Source: CAZQEZ01 sp964592475
GTDB taxonomy: Bacteria; Bacteroidota; Bacteroidia; Cytophagales; Cyclobacteriaceae
DNA length: 50,631 bases
NCBI GenBank assembly: GCA_964592475.1
Contig: CAZQEZ010000011.1
Span: forward strand, 1 to 50,631
Direction of reading: 5' to 3'
In this document: piece after piece, positions 33,807 to 41,816 of the stretch
How the letters are laid out: each line of letters starts with the position of its first letter
Numbering within the stretch: position 1 is the stretch's first letter
Made by a program: the position numbers and the translations under genes
Notes under the pieces: model-generated
The model's input: the letters and a program-made list of their open reading frames with translations, nothing else
Database searches by the model: none
What the model was told of the DNA's origin: nothing

Positions 33807-35191
33807 GCACTTGGTTCATAATTTTTGGCATCATTTACATTCTTGCCTTAGCTTTTATTGGTTTGCGATCATGGCGGCGCACTAAAAGTGCTGAAGACTA
33901 CATACTTGGAGGGTCCAGTTTGGGCACGCTTATTGGCATGATGACATTTGCAGCTACTTTATTCAGTACATTTACCCTGATGGGTATGCCTGATTTTTTT
34001 CGTACCCACGGCATTGGTGCCTGGATTTTCCTGGCCATCAGCGATGCAGCTATGTTCTTTTTTATATTATGGTTTGGCTTTCATTTACGAAAAAGAGCCG
34101 GAGAAGGAAATTATCAAGGCGTAGCAGGTCTTATGAGCAATCTATACAAAACCAGTTGGGCAGGTTATGTCTATTTTGTTGGCGTTTTTTTATTTTTGGT
34201 ACCCTACGTGGCCATACAAATAAGGGGCATAGCCATTTTTCTCAATGCTGTTTTCCCCGAAGCTTTACCGGCCTGGGGCTGGTCCACATTAATAGTAATC
34301 CTGATGCTAAGCTATAGCGAAATTGGAGGATTAAGAGCTATCATATATAACGATGTGATCCAGGGCACGATACTTTTAATGGCTTTGTGGATAATTGCTG
34401 TTGGCTGCATTCAATCTTTTGGATCCATTAATAATTTATTCGCGGAGGTGAAAGCTTTTAATCCTGAATTACTTTCAGTGCCTGGCCCTCAAGGATTACT
34501 TACCACTCAATTTTTATTCGCATCTTTTCTTGCTATTATATTAATTCCCGTTACTCAGCCGCAAGTTACTACTCGACTGGTAATTATGCGTAGCAACAAA
34601 ACTTTACACAGCATGGCGGTAGGGTTAGGAATTTTTGCATTTTTGGTGCTTTTACCTACCATTGCTATTGGCTTATACGGGGCACTGAATTATGGTGGAA
34701 AAACCAGCAGTGAGTTTTTGAGTGGGGTTTTGCTTTACGAACAATTAGATTGGATTGCCGCTGTTGTAATTATCGGATTGTTAGCAGCAGCTACCTCTAC
34801 TGCCGATTCTCAAATATTTGCTCTTGGTTCAGAATTGCGATCCATGCTCAAGGTAAAGGAAGAGCATAAAATGAAATACACGCGCTTTACTATCTTATTT
34901 TTTGCAGTCGCGGCTTTAATTTTTTCGATATTGAGTAGCGACCAATTGGTATTACTTGCCAGGGTTAGTTTTGCCGGCACTTCCATTTTGGCTCCATTGA
35001 TTTTGAGTGGTATCTTTCATAAAAAACAACCGCCGGTTTGGCTTTTACCTTTTACAGCATTAGGTGTGCTGATTTTCATATTAAGTCTGGCAGGCATAAT
35101 ACCAGCAACATTTTCAGGTATTCGGTTAGAAATATTGATACTTTTCACTTTGTTTTCTTTAATGGCTATTAGTTTTTTCAGGAAGAAATAA
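33803..35191 (+). CDS. Sodium:solute symporter (SSS family)
   Basis: 462 residues with about 13 predicted membrane helices. SSS-family features: the N-terminal SAEDYILGGSSLGTLIGMMTFAATLFSTFTLMG helices 1-2, the GxxxP-type regions and YSEIGGLRAIIYNDVIQG near 170-190, and the conserved AAATSTADSQIFALGSEL near 330-348. Na+-coupled import of a sugar acid or small oligosaccharide is the likely role, in line with the co-operonic cytoplasmic GH88-like hydrolase. Last gene of the first catabolic operon. It is overlapped by its small partner gene. No SusC/D pair is present, so outer-membrane entry of the substrate must be encoded elsewhere. Confidence 0.9.
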   Translation: MSTWFIIFGIIYILALAFIGLRSWRRTKSAEDYILGGSSLGTLIGMMTFAATLFSTFTLMGMPDFFRTHGIGAWIFLAISDAAMFFFILWFGFHLRKRAGEGNYQGVAGLMSNLYKTSWAGYVYFVGVFLFLVPYVAIQIRGIAIFLNAVFPEALPAWGWSTLIVILMLSYSEIGGLRAIIYNDVIQGTILLMALWIIAVGCIQSFGSINNLFAEVKAFNPELLSVPGPQGLLTTQFLFASFLAIILIPVTQPQVTTRLVIMRSNKTLHSMAVGLGIFAFLVLLPTIAIGLYGALNYGGKTSSEFLSGVLLYEQLDWIAAVVIIGLLAAATSTADSQIFALGSELRSMLKVKEEHKMKYTRFTILFFAVAALIFSILSSDQLVLLARVSFAGTSILAPLILSGIFHKKQPPVWLLPFTALGVLIFILSLAGIIPATFSGIRLEILILFTLFSLMAISFFRKK

Positions 35192-35280
35192 TTTAATTTT
35201 CACTTTCTAATAATGGAGTTTTCAGGTGTGAGATCTAAAAAATGCTGAAGTAATTTCGAGGGCAATATATAGATATTTCG

Positions 35281-35313
35281 TTTTGCCTTGTTCCGCTTTT
35301 TTCCTTAATTTTA
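35281..35313 (+). promoter_or_regulatory. Promoter of the exported-enzyme half of the cluster
   Basis: TTTTG at 35281-35285, a 20-base spacer, then TAATTTTA at 35306-35313 (one mismatch to TAnnTTTG). Expected start near 35318, 20 bases before ATG 35339. Confidence 0.5.
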
Positions 35314-35338
35314 GCAGATTAACTTAACCCCAAAAATT

Positions 35339-36652
35339 ATGAATAGAAGAAAATTTATTGCCAGCAGTAGTATGGCTGCTGCAGCCTTTACCATTGTACC
35401 CCGACATGTAATTGGAGGTTCAGGTTTTAAAGCACCTAGTGATACACTCAACATCGCATCCATTGGCGCTGGTGGCATTTGTAAAGCATACATCAAAGGA
35501 GTGGAAAGTGAAAATATTGTTGCCCTTTGCGATGTGGATGATGAGCGAGCCTCAGAAATGTACAACAAGTACCCTGATGCTAATCGATACCGCGATTTCC
35601 GAAAAATGCTGGAAACTGAGAAAAATATTGACGCGGTAATTGTCGGTACTCCAGACCACACGCATACGGTTGCTGCAGTGGCAGTCATGCAATTGGGGAA
35701 GCATCTATATTGCGCGAAACCCTTGACACGAACCATTGCCGAAGCTCGCATCCTGGCTAAAACTGCTGCAGAATCTGGTGTGGCTACCCAAATGAGTACT
35801 CAACAAAATGCTTCAGACGACCACCGGGTGCTGCAGGAAATGATTGAATCCGGAGCCATTGGCACCGTGGAAGAAGTGCATATCTGGTCCAACCGGCCCA
35901 TCTGGCCGCAAGGCATTGACCGACCGGAAGAAACGCCACCTGTACCATCCACCCTCGACTGGGATTTGTGGCTCGGTCCTGCACCTTACCGGCCTTACCA
36001 TCCTGCCTATGTACCTTTCAAATGGCGTGGCTGGTGGGATTTTGGCACCGGTGCTTTGGGAGATATGGGTTGCCATGGTTTCGACCCGATTTATAAAGCC
36101 CTGAAACTTACCCAACCAACCTCAGTAGAAGCCAGTGCTACACCAATTAATAAAGAAACTTTTCCATCCGGCTCCATTGTATATTATGAGTTTCCTGCCC
36201 GTGAAGGATTGCCACCAGTAAAGCTTACCTGGTACGATGGAGGATTAACCCCTCCACGCCCTGAAGAGCTACCCGACAATGAATCCATGAACTTTGGCAA
36301 TGGCGGTACATTGTATGTTGGCAACAAAGGAAAAATTATAACCACAGCCAACGGAAATAAACCACGATTAATTCCGGCTAAAAAAATGGAGGAATACACA
36401 CCACCCAAACCTTACCTGGACCGGTCGATTGGTCATTATAAAGAGTGGATAGTAGCCTGCAAAGGGGGGAAACCTGCTGGGGCTCAGTTTTCCTATGGCG
36501 CCCCCTTGACCGAAATGGTGTTACTCGGCAACATTGCCTTACGAGTACCAGCCAAATTACAATGGGATTATTCCAAAATGAAATTTACCAATAATGACGA
36601 TGCCAATCAATACATAAAAGAGCCTTATCGAGATGGCTGGGCTTTAAAGTGA
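35339..36652 (+). CDS. Tat-exported Gfo/Idh/MocA oxidoreductase
   Basis: 437 residues. The twin-arginine signal starts at the N-terminus itself (MNRRKFIASSSMAAAAFTIV), so the enzyme is exported folded with its cofactor. Rossmann motif IASIGAGGIC (39-48). The EKP-type active site reads CAKPLT at 125-130 with Lys127: Glu is replaced by Ala. PDHTHTVAA (105-113) and GDMGCHGFDPIYKAL (about 243) are typical of the Bacteroidota periplasmic group. Family members oxidise sugars or glycosides with bound NAD(P). First gene of the exported half; the GC content rises through the second half compared with the symporter gene. Confidence 0.88.
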   Translation: MNRRKFIASSSMAAAAFTIVPRHVIGGSGFKAPSDTLNIASIGAGGICKAYIKGVESENIVALCDVDDERASEMYNKYPDANRYRDFRKMLETEKNIDAVIVGTPDHTHTVAAVAVMQLGKHLYCAKPLTRTIAEARILAKTAAESGVATQMSTQQNASDDHRVLQEMIESGAIGTVEEVHIWSNRPIWPQGIDRPEETPPVPSTLDWDLWLGPAPYRPYHPAYVPFKWRGWWDFGTGALGDMGCHGFDPIYKALKLTQPTSVEASATPINKETFPSGSIVYYEFPAREGLPPVKLTWYDGGLTPPRPEELPDNESMNFGNGGTLYVGNKGKIITTANGNKPRLIPAKKMEEYTPPKPYLDRSIGHYKEWIVACKGGKPAGAQFSYGAPLTEMVLLGNIALRVPAKLQWDYSKMKFTNNDDANQYIKEPYRDGWALK

Positions 36653-36680
36653 TTGTTGGAAATTATTAACTAAAACTGAA

Positions 36681-37325
36681 ATGAGAAAAATAGCTTTATT
36701 TCTGGCAATGAACCTGCTTACCGTATTTGCTTTCGCTCAGCAAATTAAAAATGCAGACAATCTTTGGTACGAATGGCAACCTGAAAACACGCTGGAGCCT
36801 GGTATAATTGGTATGGCTGACTGGCTGGATGCTCCTGCCGGCAAACATGGTTGGCTGCAATACGATGGCAGTGATTTTGCCTTTGAAGATGGTACCCCGA
36901 TAAAATTCTGGGGAGTGAATCATAGCGGTAAAGGTTGCGGCCCCGTAAAAGCAGAGGCTGACCGCCGGGTGGAATGGTACGCCAAAATGGGTGTAAATGC
37001 CATTCGTATGCATAAGTTCACCTACTCCAATTCAGCTTTTGGCAATCCACAAAATTCTACCGAATTAACTGAAGAAGGTTGGGAGCGGCTGGACTACTAC
37101 TGGACTAAATTGAAAGAAAAAGGCATGCATCTTACTTTAAGTCCTGTATTTCGTCATTACCTGGTAGATGCAGACAGCGACCAGGTGATAGCTTATGAGG
37201 AAATAAAAGAGAATCTGGACCGAAATATCATTTACCTGGTCAATTTTGCTCCGGATCTGCAGCGCATCATGTTCGATTCGGCTACCCACATTCTCGACCA
37301 TAAAAACCCTCATACCGGCGTGTAA
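36681..37325 (+). pseudogene. Truncated clan GH-A (GH5-like) glycoside hydrolase, N-terminal part
   Basis: 214 codons from ATG 36681, with a Sec signal peptide (MRKIALFLAMNLLTVFAFAQ). The body fits the N-terminus of large secreted GH5-like enzymes: DAPAGKHGWLQYDGSDFAFE, then the FWGVNHSGK and MGVNAIRMHKFTYS barrel strands, and a typical WERLDYYWTKLKEKGMHLTL helix. It ends at LDHKNPHTGV with a TAA, where intact relatives continue into the catalytic part (usually an Asn-Glu acid/base). Both catalytic Glu are therefore missing. Nothing resembling the rest follows; a HigBA module begins 93 bases later. The stop lies in a 9-bp repeat also found after the HigA gene. Non-functional as an enzyme. Confidence 0.7.
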
Positions 37326-37327
37326 AT
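37319..37327 (+). repeat. 9-bp direct repeat, left copy, at the HigBA module
   Basis: CGTGTAAAT, containing the stop codon of the truncated hydrolase. The identical 9-mer recurs at 38027-38035, bracketing the HigBA genes. It may be a target duplication or a recombination scar; chance cannot be excluded. Confidence 0.4.
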
Positions 37328-37370
37328 AATGAAAATTACATTTTCGTTGAAAAACCATCTGATAAATAAT

Positions 37371-37411
37371 TTGCAAATCTCAAGTGTAAAGTGTATCTTT
37401 ACACGATACAC
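37371..37411 (+). promoter_or_regulatory. higBA promoter overlapped by two inverted repeats
   Basis: TTG at 37371-37373 with 20 bases to TATCTTTA (37394-37401, one mismatch to TAnnTTTG). Two overlapping perfect inverted repeats cover the -7 region: GTGTAAAG/CTTTACAC (37384-37391 with 37397-37404) and GTGTATC/GATACAC (37391-37397 with 37405-37411). This is the usual arrangement for self-repression by the HigA/HigBA complex. Confidence 0.65.
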
Positions 37412-37417
37412 CTATTA

Positions 37418-37696
37418 ATGATACAAAGTATTAAAAGTAAGCCTTTAAAGCTTCTGTTTGACAAAGATGATAGTTCTAAAATTCGACCTGACTTAATTAG
37501 AAGGGTTGAGAACATTCTAACTAGACTTCAAGCAGCAAAGGAAATTAATGACATGAATGCTCCAGGTTATAACTTACATCCATTAACAGGTAATAGAAAG
37601 GGAATATGGTCAGTTACTCTTAAAGACAATTGGCGAATTACTTTCCGATTTATAAATGGAGATGCGTTTGATGTCAATATGGAGGATTACCATTAA
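37418..37696 (+). CDS. higB: HigB-family toxin (RelE/ParE superfamily)
   Basis: 92 residues from ATG 37418; the frame back to GTG 37391 runs into the operator. A small basic RelE-fold protein: FDKDDSSKIRPDLIRRVENILTRLQAAKEIN forms the N-terminal helices, LHPLTGNRKGIWSVTLKDNWRITFRF the core strands, and DVNMEDYH the family-typical C-terminus. Relatives are ribosome-dependent mRNA endonucleases. The toxin gene comes before the antitoxin gene, the defining HigBA order. It sits between a truncated hydrolase and a sulfatase. Confidence 0.9.
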   Translation: MIQSIKSKPLKLLFDKDDSSKIRPDLIRRVENILTRLQAAKEINDMNAPGYNLHPLTGNRKGIWSVTLKDNWRITFRFINGDAFDVNMEDYH

Positions 37697-37702
37697 ACAA
37701 TT

Positions 37703-38011
37703 ATGAAAATGAAAAGACCTATTCATCCAGGCCGTATAATCAAAGATGATTATTTAGAGCCTTTAGAATTGACTACGGGAGCCCTCGCCAACGCATTGGG
37801 CGTTACCAGACAAACTATTGCCGCGATCATAAATGAGAGAGCAGGTATTAGTCCAGAAATGGCATTAAGACTTTCAGAAGCATTTAATACTACTCCTGAT
37901 TTGTGGATTGGAATGCAACGAAATTATGATTTGTATAAAGCAAGTTTGGTTTTTGCTCCAAAAGGGATAATTAAAAGAGTATATACAGGTTCGGTGAGTC
38001 CAGGAGATTGA
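37703..38011 (+). CDS. higA: HigA-family antitoxin
   Basis: 102 residues, starting 6 bases after the higB stop. An XRE-type helix-turn-helix covers about 24-60 (LTTGALANALGVTRQTIAAIIN is the HTH core). The N-terminus IHPGRIIKDDYLEPL and the SEAFNTTPDLWIGMQRNYDL segment are HigA hallmarks. It should neutralise HigB and repress the promoter through the inverted repeats upstream. The end, GSVSPGD, is longer than the minimal family length but within range. Confidence 0.92.
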   Translation: MKMKRPIHPGRIIKDDYLEPLELTTGALANALGVTRQTIAAIINERAGISPEMALRLSEAFNTTPDLWIGMQRNYDLYKASLVFAPKGIIKRVYTGSVSPGD

Positions 38012-38026
38012 TACAAAAAAATATTA

Positions 38027-38088
38027 CGTGTAAATTGATTATAGCTTTTGCTTGCAAAGACACCAAAAAATTATTTCAAGGTTTACAC
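38027..38088. repeat. Right copy of 9-bp repeat and GTGTAAA/TTTACAC half-sites
   Basis: CGTGTAAAT at 38027-38035 matches 37319-37327. TTTACAC at 38082-38088 is the inverted half of the same core, so the 3' flank of the module carries the same GTGTAAA element as the operator. It could be a weak secondary HigA site or a remnant of a module boundary. Confidence 0.35.
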
Positions 38089-38167
38089 ACTAAAAAATGG
38101 AATGCAGAGATAAGATTTGTTGATTTGAGTATTTGGTGATTTGGGGTCGAACTATAATAAATATATT

Positions 38168-39613
38168 ATGAATTTTAAAAATCATATGGGAGTTTTGTTA
38201 TTAATCATAGCTATGCTTAGCTGTGAAAAGCCGAAAAACAACCTACCCAACATTGTTTATATCAATATCGACGACCTGGGCTACAAAGACCTGGGGTTTA
38301 TGGGAAGCCAATACTATGACACGCCTAACCTGGACAAATTGGCCACTGAAGGAATGGTTTTCACCCAGGGCTATGCTGTGGCAGCCAATTGTGCTCCCAG
38401 CCGGGCCTGCCTGATGTCGGGCATGAATACACCGAGGCATCACATCTACACTGTAGGCAATCCGGACCGGGGCGATGCCCGTGCCCGCCGTATTATTCCG
38501 GTGGAAAATAATGAAACTTTGCCCGATTCCATCATTACCATTGCAGAAATGCTGCAGCAAAACGGTTATGTGACCGCCACCATGGGAAAATGGCACCTGG
38601 GGGAAGATCCAACTACACAAGGTTATGATATCAATCTTGCCGGAGACCATCGTGGCCATCCGGGACGGGATGGGTATTTTAGCCCTTATAATGTTGCTAA
38701 CCTTGAAGATGGACCGGAAGGAGAATACCTGACTGACCGGTTGACCAATGAAGCCATTAGCTTTTTGCAAAAGCATCAGGATTCTACATTTTTCCTTTAC
38801 CTGCCTTACTACACGGTGCATACGCCACTGATGGGCAAAGAGGAGCTTATACAAAAATACAAGCAAAAGCAGGGAATTGACGGGCAGGACAACCCGGTGT
38901 ATGGTGCCATGGTTACTGCCATGGATCAGAACGTGGGCCGCTTGCTGTCTACCCTGGATTCTTTGCAGTTAAGTGACAATACCCTGGTGATATTTACTTC
39001 CGACAATGGTGGCATTCGTTCGGTCTCTTCTCAGGAACCATTGCGGGCAGGTAAAGGCTCCTATTACGAAGGTGGCATCCGGGTACCGTTGGTAATTCGC
39101 TGGCCGGGAAGAGTTTCACCCGGCACGGAAAATAAGACGCCGGTACTGAACATGGATTTTTATCCTACCCTGGCTGCCATTACCAACAGCACCATGCACC
39201 AAGTAAAAGATGGAACAGACATCTCACCGCTGTTGGCTAGTGAATCTATTCAAGACCGTGACCTGGTTTGGCATTTTCCCATTTACCTGCAAGCGTACAA
39301 CCCCAAAGATGATGATGGACGCGATCCGTTGTTCCGTACCCGGCCAGGCTCAGTGATTCGCCGAGGGGACTGGAAGCTGCATTATTATTATGAAGATAAA
39401 GGCATGGAGCTATACAACCTGGCCGAAGATGTAGGTGAAAGGAACAACCTGGCAGTGGCGAATCCGGAGAAGGTAAAAGAACTGAAACAGGCGATGGAAA
39501 ATTGGATTGAGTCAATGGAAGCAGAAGTTCCTGCCTCGGCTAATCCGGAATTTGATAGCTTGTATTTGCAGGAGCGGGAAAAGGAGGCAATGTCAACTGA
39601 AAGGGAAGGATAA
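38168..39613 (+). CDS. S1-family (arylsulfatase-type) sulfatase lipoprotein
   Basis: 481 residues from ATG 38168. A lipoprotein signal ends at Cys19 (LLLIIAMLSC). It removes sulfate esters from polysaccharides. The sulfatase signature CAPSR is at 75-79; Cys75 would be converted to formylglycine by an anaerobic or FGE-type maturase. Metal ligands: DD in NIDDLGYKDLG (35-36), then FTSDNGG near 279, where the Asp-Asn pair binds Ca2+. MGKWHLG near 138 holds the usual Lys and His. No maturase gene is nearby. Visibly GC-richer than the first catabolic operon, which suggests separate acquisition. It follows HigBA by 156 bases. Confidence 0.93.
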   Translation: MNFKNHMGVLLLIIAMLSCEKPKNNLPNIVYINIDDLGYKDLGFMGSQYYDTPNLDKLATEGMVFTQGYAVAANCAPSRACLMSGMNTPRHHIYTVGNPDRGDARARRIIPVENNETLPDSIITIAEMLQQNGYVTATMGKWHLGEDPTTQGYDINLAGDHRGHPGRDGYFSPYNVANLEDGPEGEYLTDRLTNEAISFLQKHQDSTFFLYLPYYTVHTPLMGKEELIQKYKQKQGIDGQDNPVYGAMVTAMDQNVGRLLSTLDSLQLSDNTLVIFTSDNGGIRSVSSQEPLRAGKGSYYEGGIRVPLVIRWPGRVSPGTENKTPVLNMDFYPTLAAITNSTMHQVKDGTDISPLLASESIQDRDLVWHFPIYLQAYNPKDDDGRDPLFRTRPGSVIRRGDWKLHYYYEDKGMELYNLAEDVGERNNLAVANPEKVKELKQAMENWIESMEAEVPASANPEFDSLYLQEREKEAMSTEREG

Positions 39614-39699
39614 AGCTGAAAGAAAGCCCCTGACCGCACAGGCACGAAAAAAATCAAACCATTAATATCAAAACAAATTAATATCTTAAATCAATTCAT

Positions 39700-41430
39700 A
39701 TGAAACCTTTTTTATTTATCCTGGCGTCTTTTTCTATACTATTATTTAGTAAATGCGATCAACCCGTTTCCAATGAGACTATACCGGTAGATTTCATAAA
39801 AACTTCGACGAAAGGCGCTCCTGGTTTTTTCAGGATTGGGCAGTCAACCGAAGGCCAATGGTGGTTCATCGATCCTGAAGGCCAACCTTTTTTCTACAAG
39901 GGGGTATGCGCAGTAAATCGTGCCGGAACCGCCGGTGGCAGAAGAGCCAAACCAGGACCTTACGCTGTTACCATTGATAAAAAATACAACTACCAGGAAA
40001 GTACTGACACCTTTGCGCTTGAGACATTTGAAAAACTACGGTCATGGGGGTTTAACGCGTTGGGGGCATGGGCTACCGAAGAACTTTTTGATAAAGGTAT
40101 GCCATATACTGAAATACTCGAATTTTTCAAAGAAGGTCCATACATCGAAATGTCCGGCTCTGGAAAATCCGTTCCGGATATTTTTAGCGAAAGCTGGAAA
40201 GTGGCTATCGATAAAAAAGCCCGTGCCCTGTGCGCGCCAAAACGAAACAGCAAGGATCTGGTTGGCTATTTTACAGACAATGAAATTGGATTTGGTCGTG
40301 CCGGTGATTTTGGCCTTGACCCGGGCTTCAAAAATGCCGGTAGATTTGGATTTTCGCTTTTACGTGAAACATTGGGACTGGATTCAAGCAAAGCAGCTCA
40401 TAAAAAAGCCTGGGAATTTATATTTAACCGATATTCGAACCTAAATGAACTTGCACTGGCATGGGAAGTACCCATAAATAAACAAAATGACATCGCCCTA
40501 CTGAACAAAAACCAGGTAATGATCCAAAGCCCGGCATATTCTGAGGACGCCAAAGCATTTTCAGCATTATACGCGTCTACCTATTTTCAAATTGTTAATG
40601 AAGCAATTAAGAGGTACGATCCCAACCATTTGATTTTGGGCTGCCGGTTTGGGTCACCCCCGGAAGAGTTTATCCTCACTGCAATGAAACCCTGGGTGGA
40701 TGTGATATCGCAAAACAATTACCGACCGGTAATGTACGAACGCATCGACTACCTGTACGAAGCAACTGGCCTTCCTGTATTAATCGGTGAGTTTAGCTGG
40801 AATACCGATTTATTTAAAAAAGTACCGTTGCCAGGTGAACCTGAAGATGGACTTTCTTTGAAAAACCGAATGTTTACACGGGGTGAAATTGTATTGAAAA
40901 GGGCTGCCCGACACCCTGCAATGCTTGGTTACACCTGGTACCGATGGGTACAACCTGCATCGACAGAAGAGAAATTTACGGATGGACTTGTTGATTATCA
41001 AGACCAAACGGACATACATCCTCCCGAGCTTAAAAATATCAATCCCGATCTGGCTGATGTCCACAGCCTTAAGCATCAGCCCCATGATACCACCCGTGAA
41101 AGATATGCATCTCTCATCCTTGAAAATATCAATAACGGGAAAGAACAGGTGTTTGAACTTTTAAAAGAAAATAACCATTGGAAGGAACCTGTGCATGGCT
41201 GGCAGGCAATTGGGGATATAACCGACGAACAAATAACAGGAGAAGAAGCAACCATCAATCTTAATATTGACTATTTAACCTGGAAATGGAAAGGAACAAC
41301 CATACCTGGGGGTTATGGTCGGTATGAAATTAAACTCGCAAAAAAGAATAACTACTGGAATGGAACCTACACCGGTATATACAATGATGAGGCGGTATCG
41401 GGAACTGCAAAAATGTATGTATTTCCATAA
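39700..41430 (+). CDS. Lipoprotein glycoside hydrolase, clan GH-A (GH50-like)
   Basis: 576 residues. N-terminal lipoprotein-type signal ending near Cys19 (imperfect lipobox FSKC), so surface- or periplasm-anchored. A domain around 45-70 reads QWWFIDPEGQPFFYKGV, a beta-sandwich to barrel junction found in GH50-type and related beta-agarases. Clan GH-A catalytic Glu pair: GYFTDNEIGFG (Glu195, acid/base) and LIGEFSWN (Glu364, nucleophile). The C-terminal 120 residues include a small beta-rich domain (TINLNIDYLTWKWKG to the end). The exact family and substrate are inferred by pattern; a galactan or uronate-containing polymer is possible given the neighbouring sulfatase. No terminator follows. Confidence 0.65.
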   Translation: MKPFLFILASFSILLFSKCDQPVSNETIPVDFIKTSTKGAPGFFRIGQSTEGQWWFIDPEGQPFFYKGVCAVNRAGTAGGRRAKPGPYAVTIDKKYNYQESTDTFALETFEKLRSWGFNALGAWATEELFDKGMPYTEILEFFKEGPYIEMSGSGKSVPDIFSESWKVAIDKKARALCAPKRNSKDLVGYFTDNEIGFGRAGDFGLDPGFKNAGRFGFSLLRETLGLDSSKAAHKKAWEFIFNRYSNLNELALAWEVPINKQNDIALLNKNQVMIQSPAYSEDAKAFSALYASTYFQIVNEAIKRYDPNHLILGCRFGSPPEEFILTAMKPWVDVISQNNYRPVMYERIDYLYEATGLPVLIGEFSWNTDLFKKVPLPGEPEDGLSLKNRMFTRGEIVLKRAARHPAMLGYTWYRWVQPASTEEKFTDGLVDYQDQTDIHPPELKNINPDLADVHSLKHQPHDTTRERYASLILENINNGKEQVFELLKENNHWKEPVHGWQAIGDITDEQITGEEATINLNIDYLTWKWKGTTIPGGYGRYEIKLAKKNNYWNGTYTGIYNDEAVSGTAKMYVFP

Positions 41431-41578
41431 AAGTTGTTAGAAAATAATAGGGGAAATCAATAATTGAAATCATGTGCTTATCCGGTAATTAATTAAAATT
41501 TATCGAACGAGACAAAATATACAATGGGTATAAAGGGTTCTATATGGTTTATTGTGGAATATCCTTATTAGTAAATAC

Positions 41579-41698
41579 ATGGTATATAAACTCCAAAATC
41601 CTAAGGAGCACAGTCATTAATCAAAAGCAGTAGCCCTTGGTTAATAAAACGGAATATTAAAGCCCTTTCAGGGCACAATAGTATAACCCGGGGTGAAG
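41579..41698 (+). repeat. Dispersed REP-like repeat, copy A
   Basis: About 120 bases matching 50475-50582. Shared segments: ATGGTATATAAACTCC at the start, GCAGTCATTAATCAA-like middle, TAGCCCTTGGTTAATAAAAC and GGAATATTAAAGCCCT before a hairpin GCCCT-TTC-AGGGC (41662-41674). Copy A has 7 extra bases after ACTCC and 2 more after ATCAA. It continues with AACCCGGGGTGAAGCCGG, reminiscent of other GC-rich Bacteroidota repeats. Confidence 0.75.
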
Positions 41699-41754
41699 CC
41701 GGAGTAAAGGGGTGGTGAAATAGCCGAAATCTTAACTTTAGTTTTTATAAAAAT

Positions 41755-41793
41755 AAAAGCCACTTGCCCAATAATTTTGGACAAGTGGCTTTT
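41755..41793 (-). terminator. Terminator of the FadL-SGNH operon
   Basis: A 12-bp perfect stem AAAAGCCACTTG/CAAGTGGCTTTT (41755-41766 with 41782-41793), with T-rich sequence after it on the minus strand. Confidence 0.8.
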
Positions 41794-41816
41794 CATTGAA
41801 AACAAATGCTTATACT

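Larger units (their letters stand above)
41431..41816. other. Gap between the clan GH-A gene and the SGNH gene
   Basis: No gene seen. It holds copy A of a dispersed repeat (41579-41698) and the minus-strand terminator of the SGNH gene (41755-41793). The first 140 bases are AT-rich filler without a promoter I can defend. Confidence 0.5.

Noticed and set aside
38012..38167. Remaining part of the truncated glycoside hydrolase after higA
   Set aside because: I looked for the missing part of the barrel in this spacer on the plus strand; only AT-rich non-coding sequence with stops is present.
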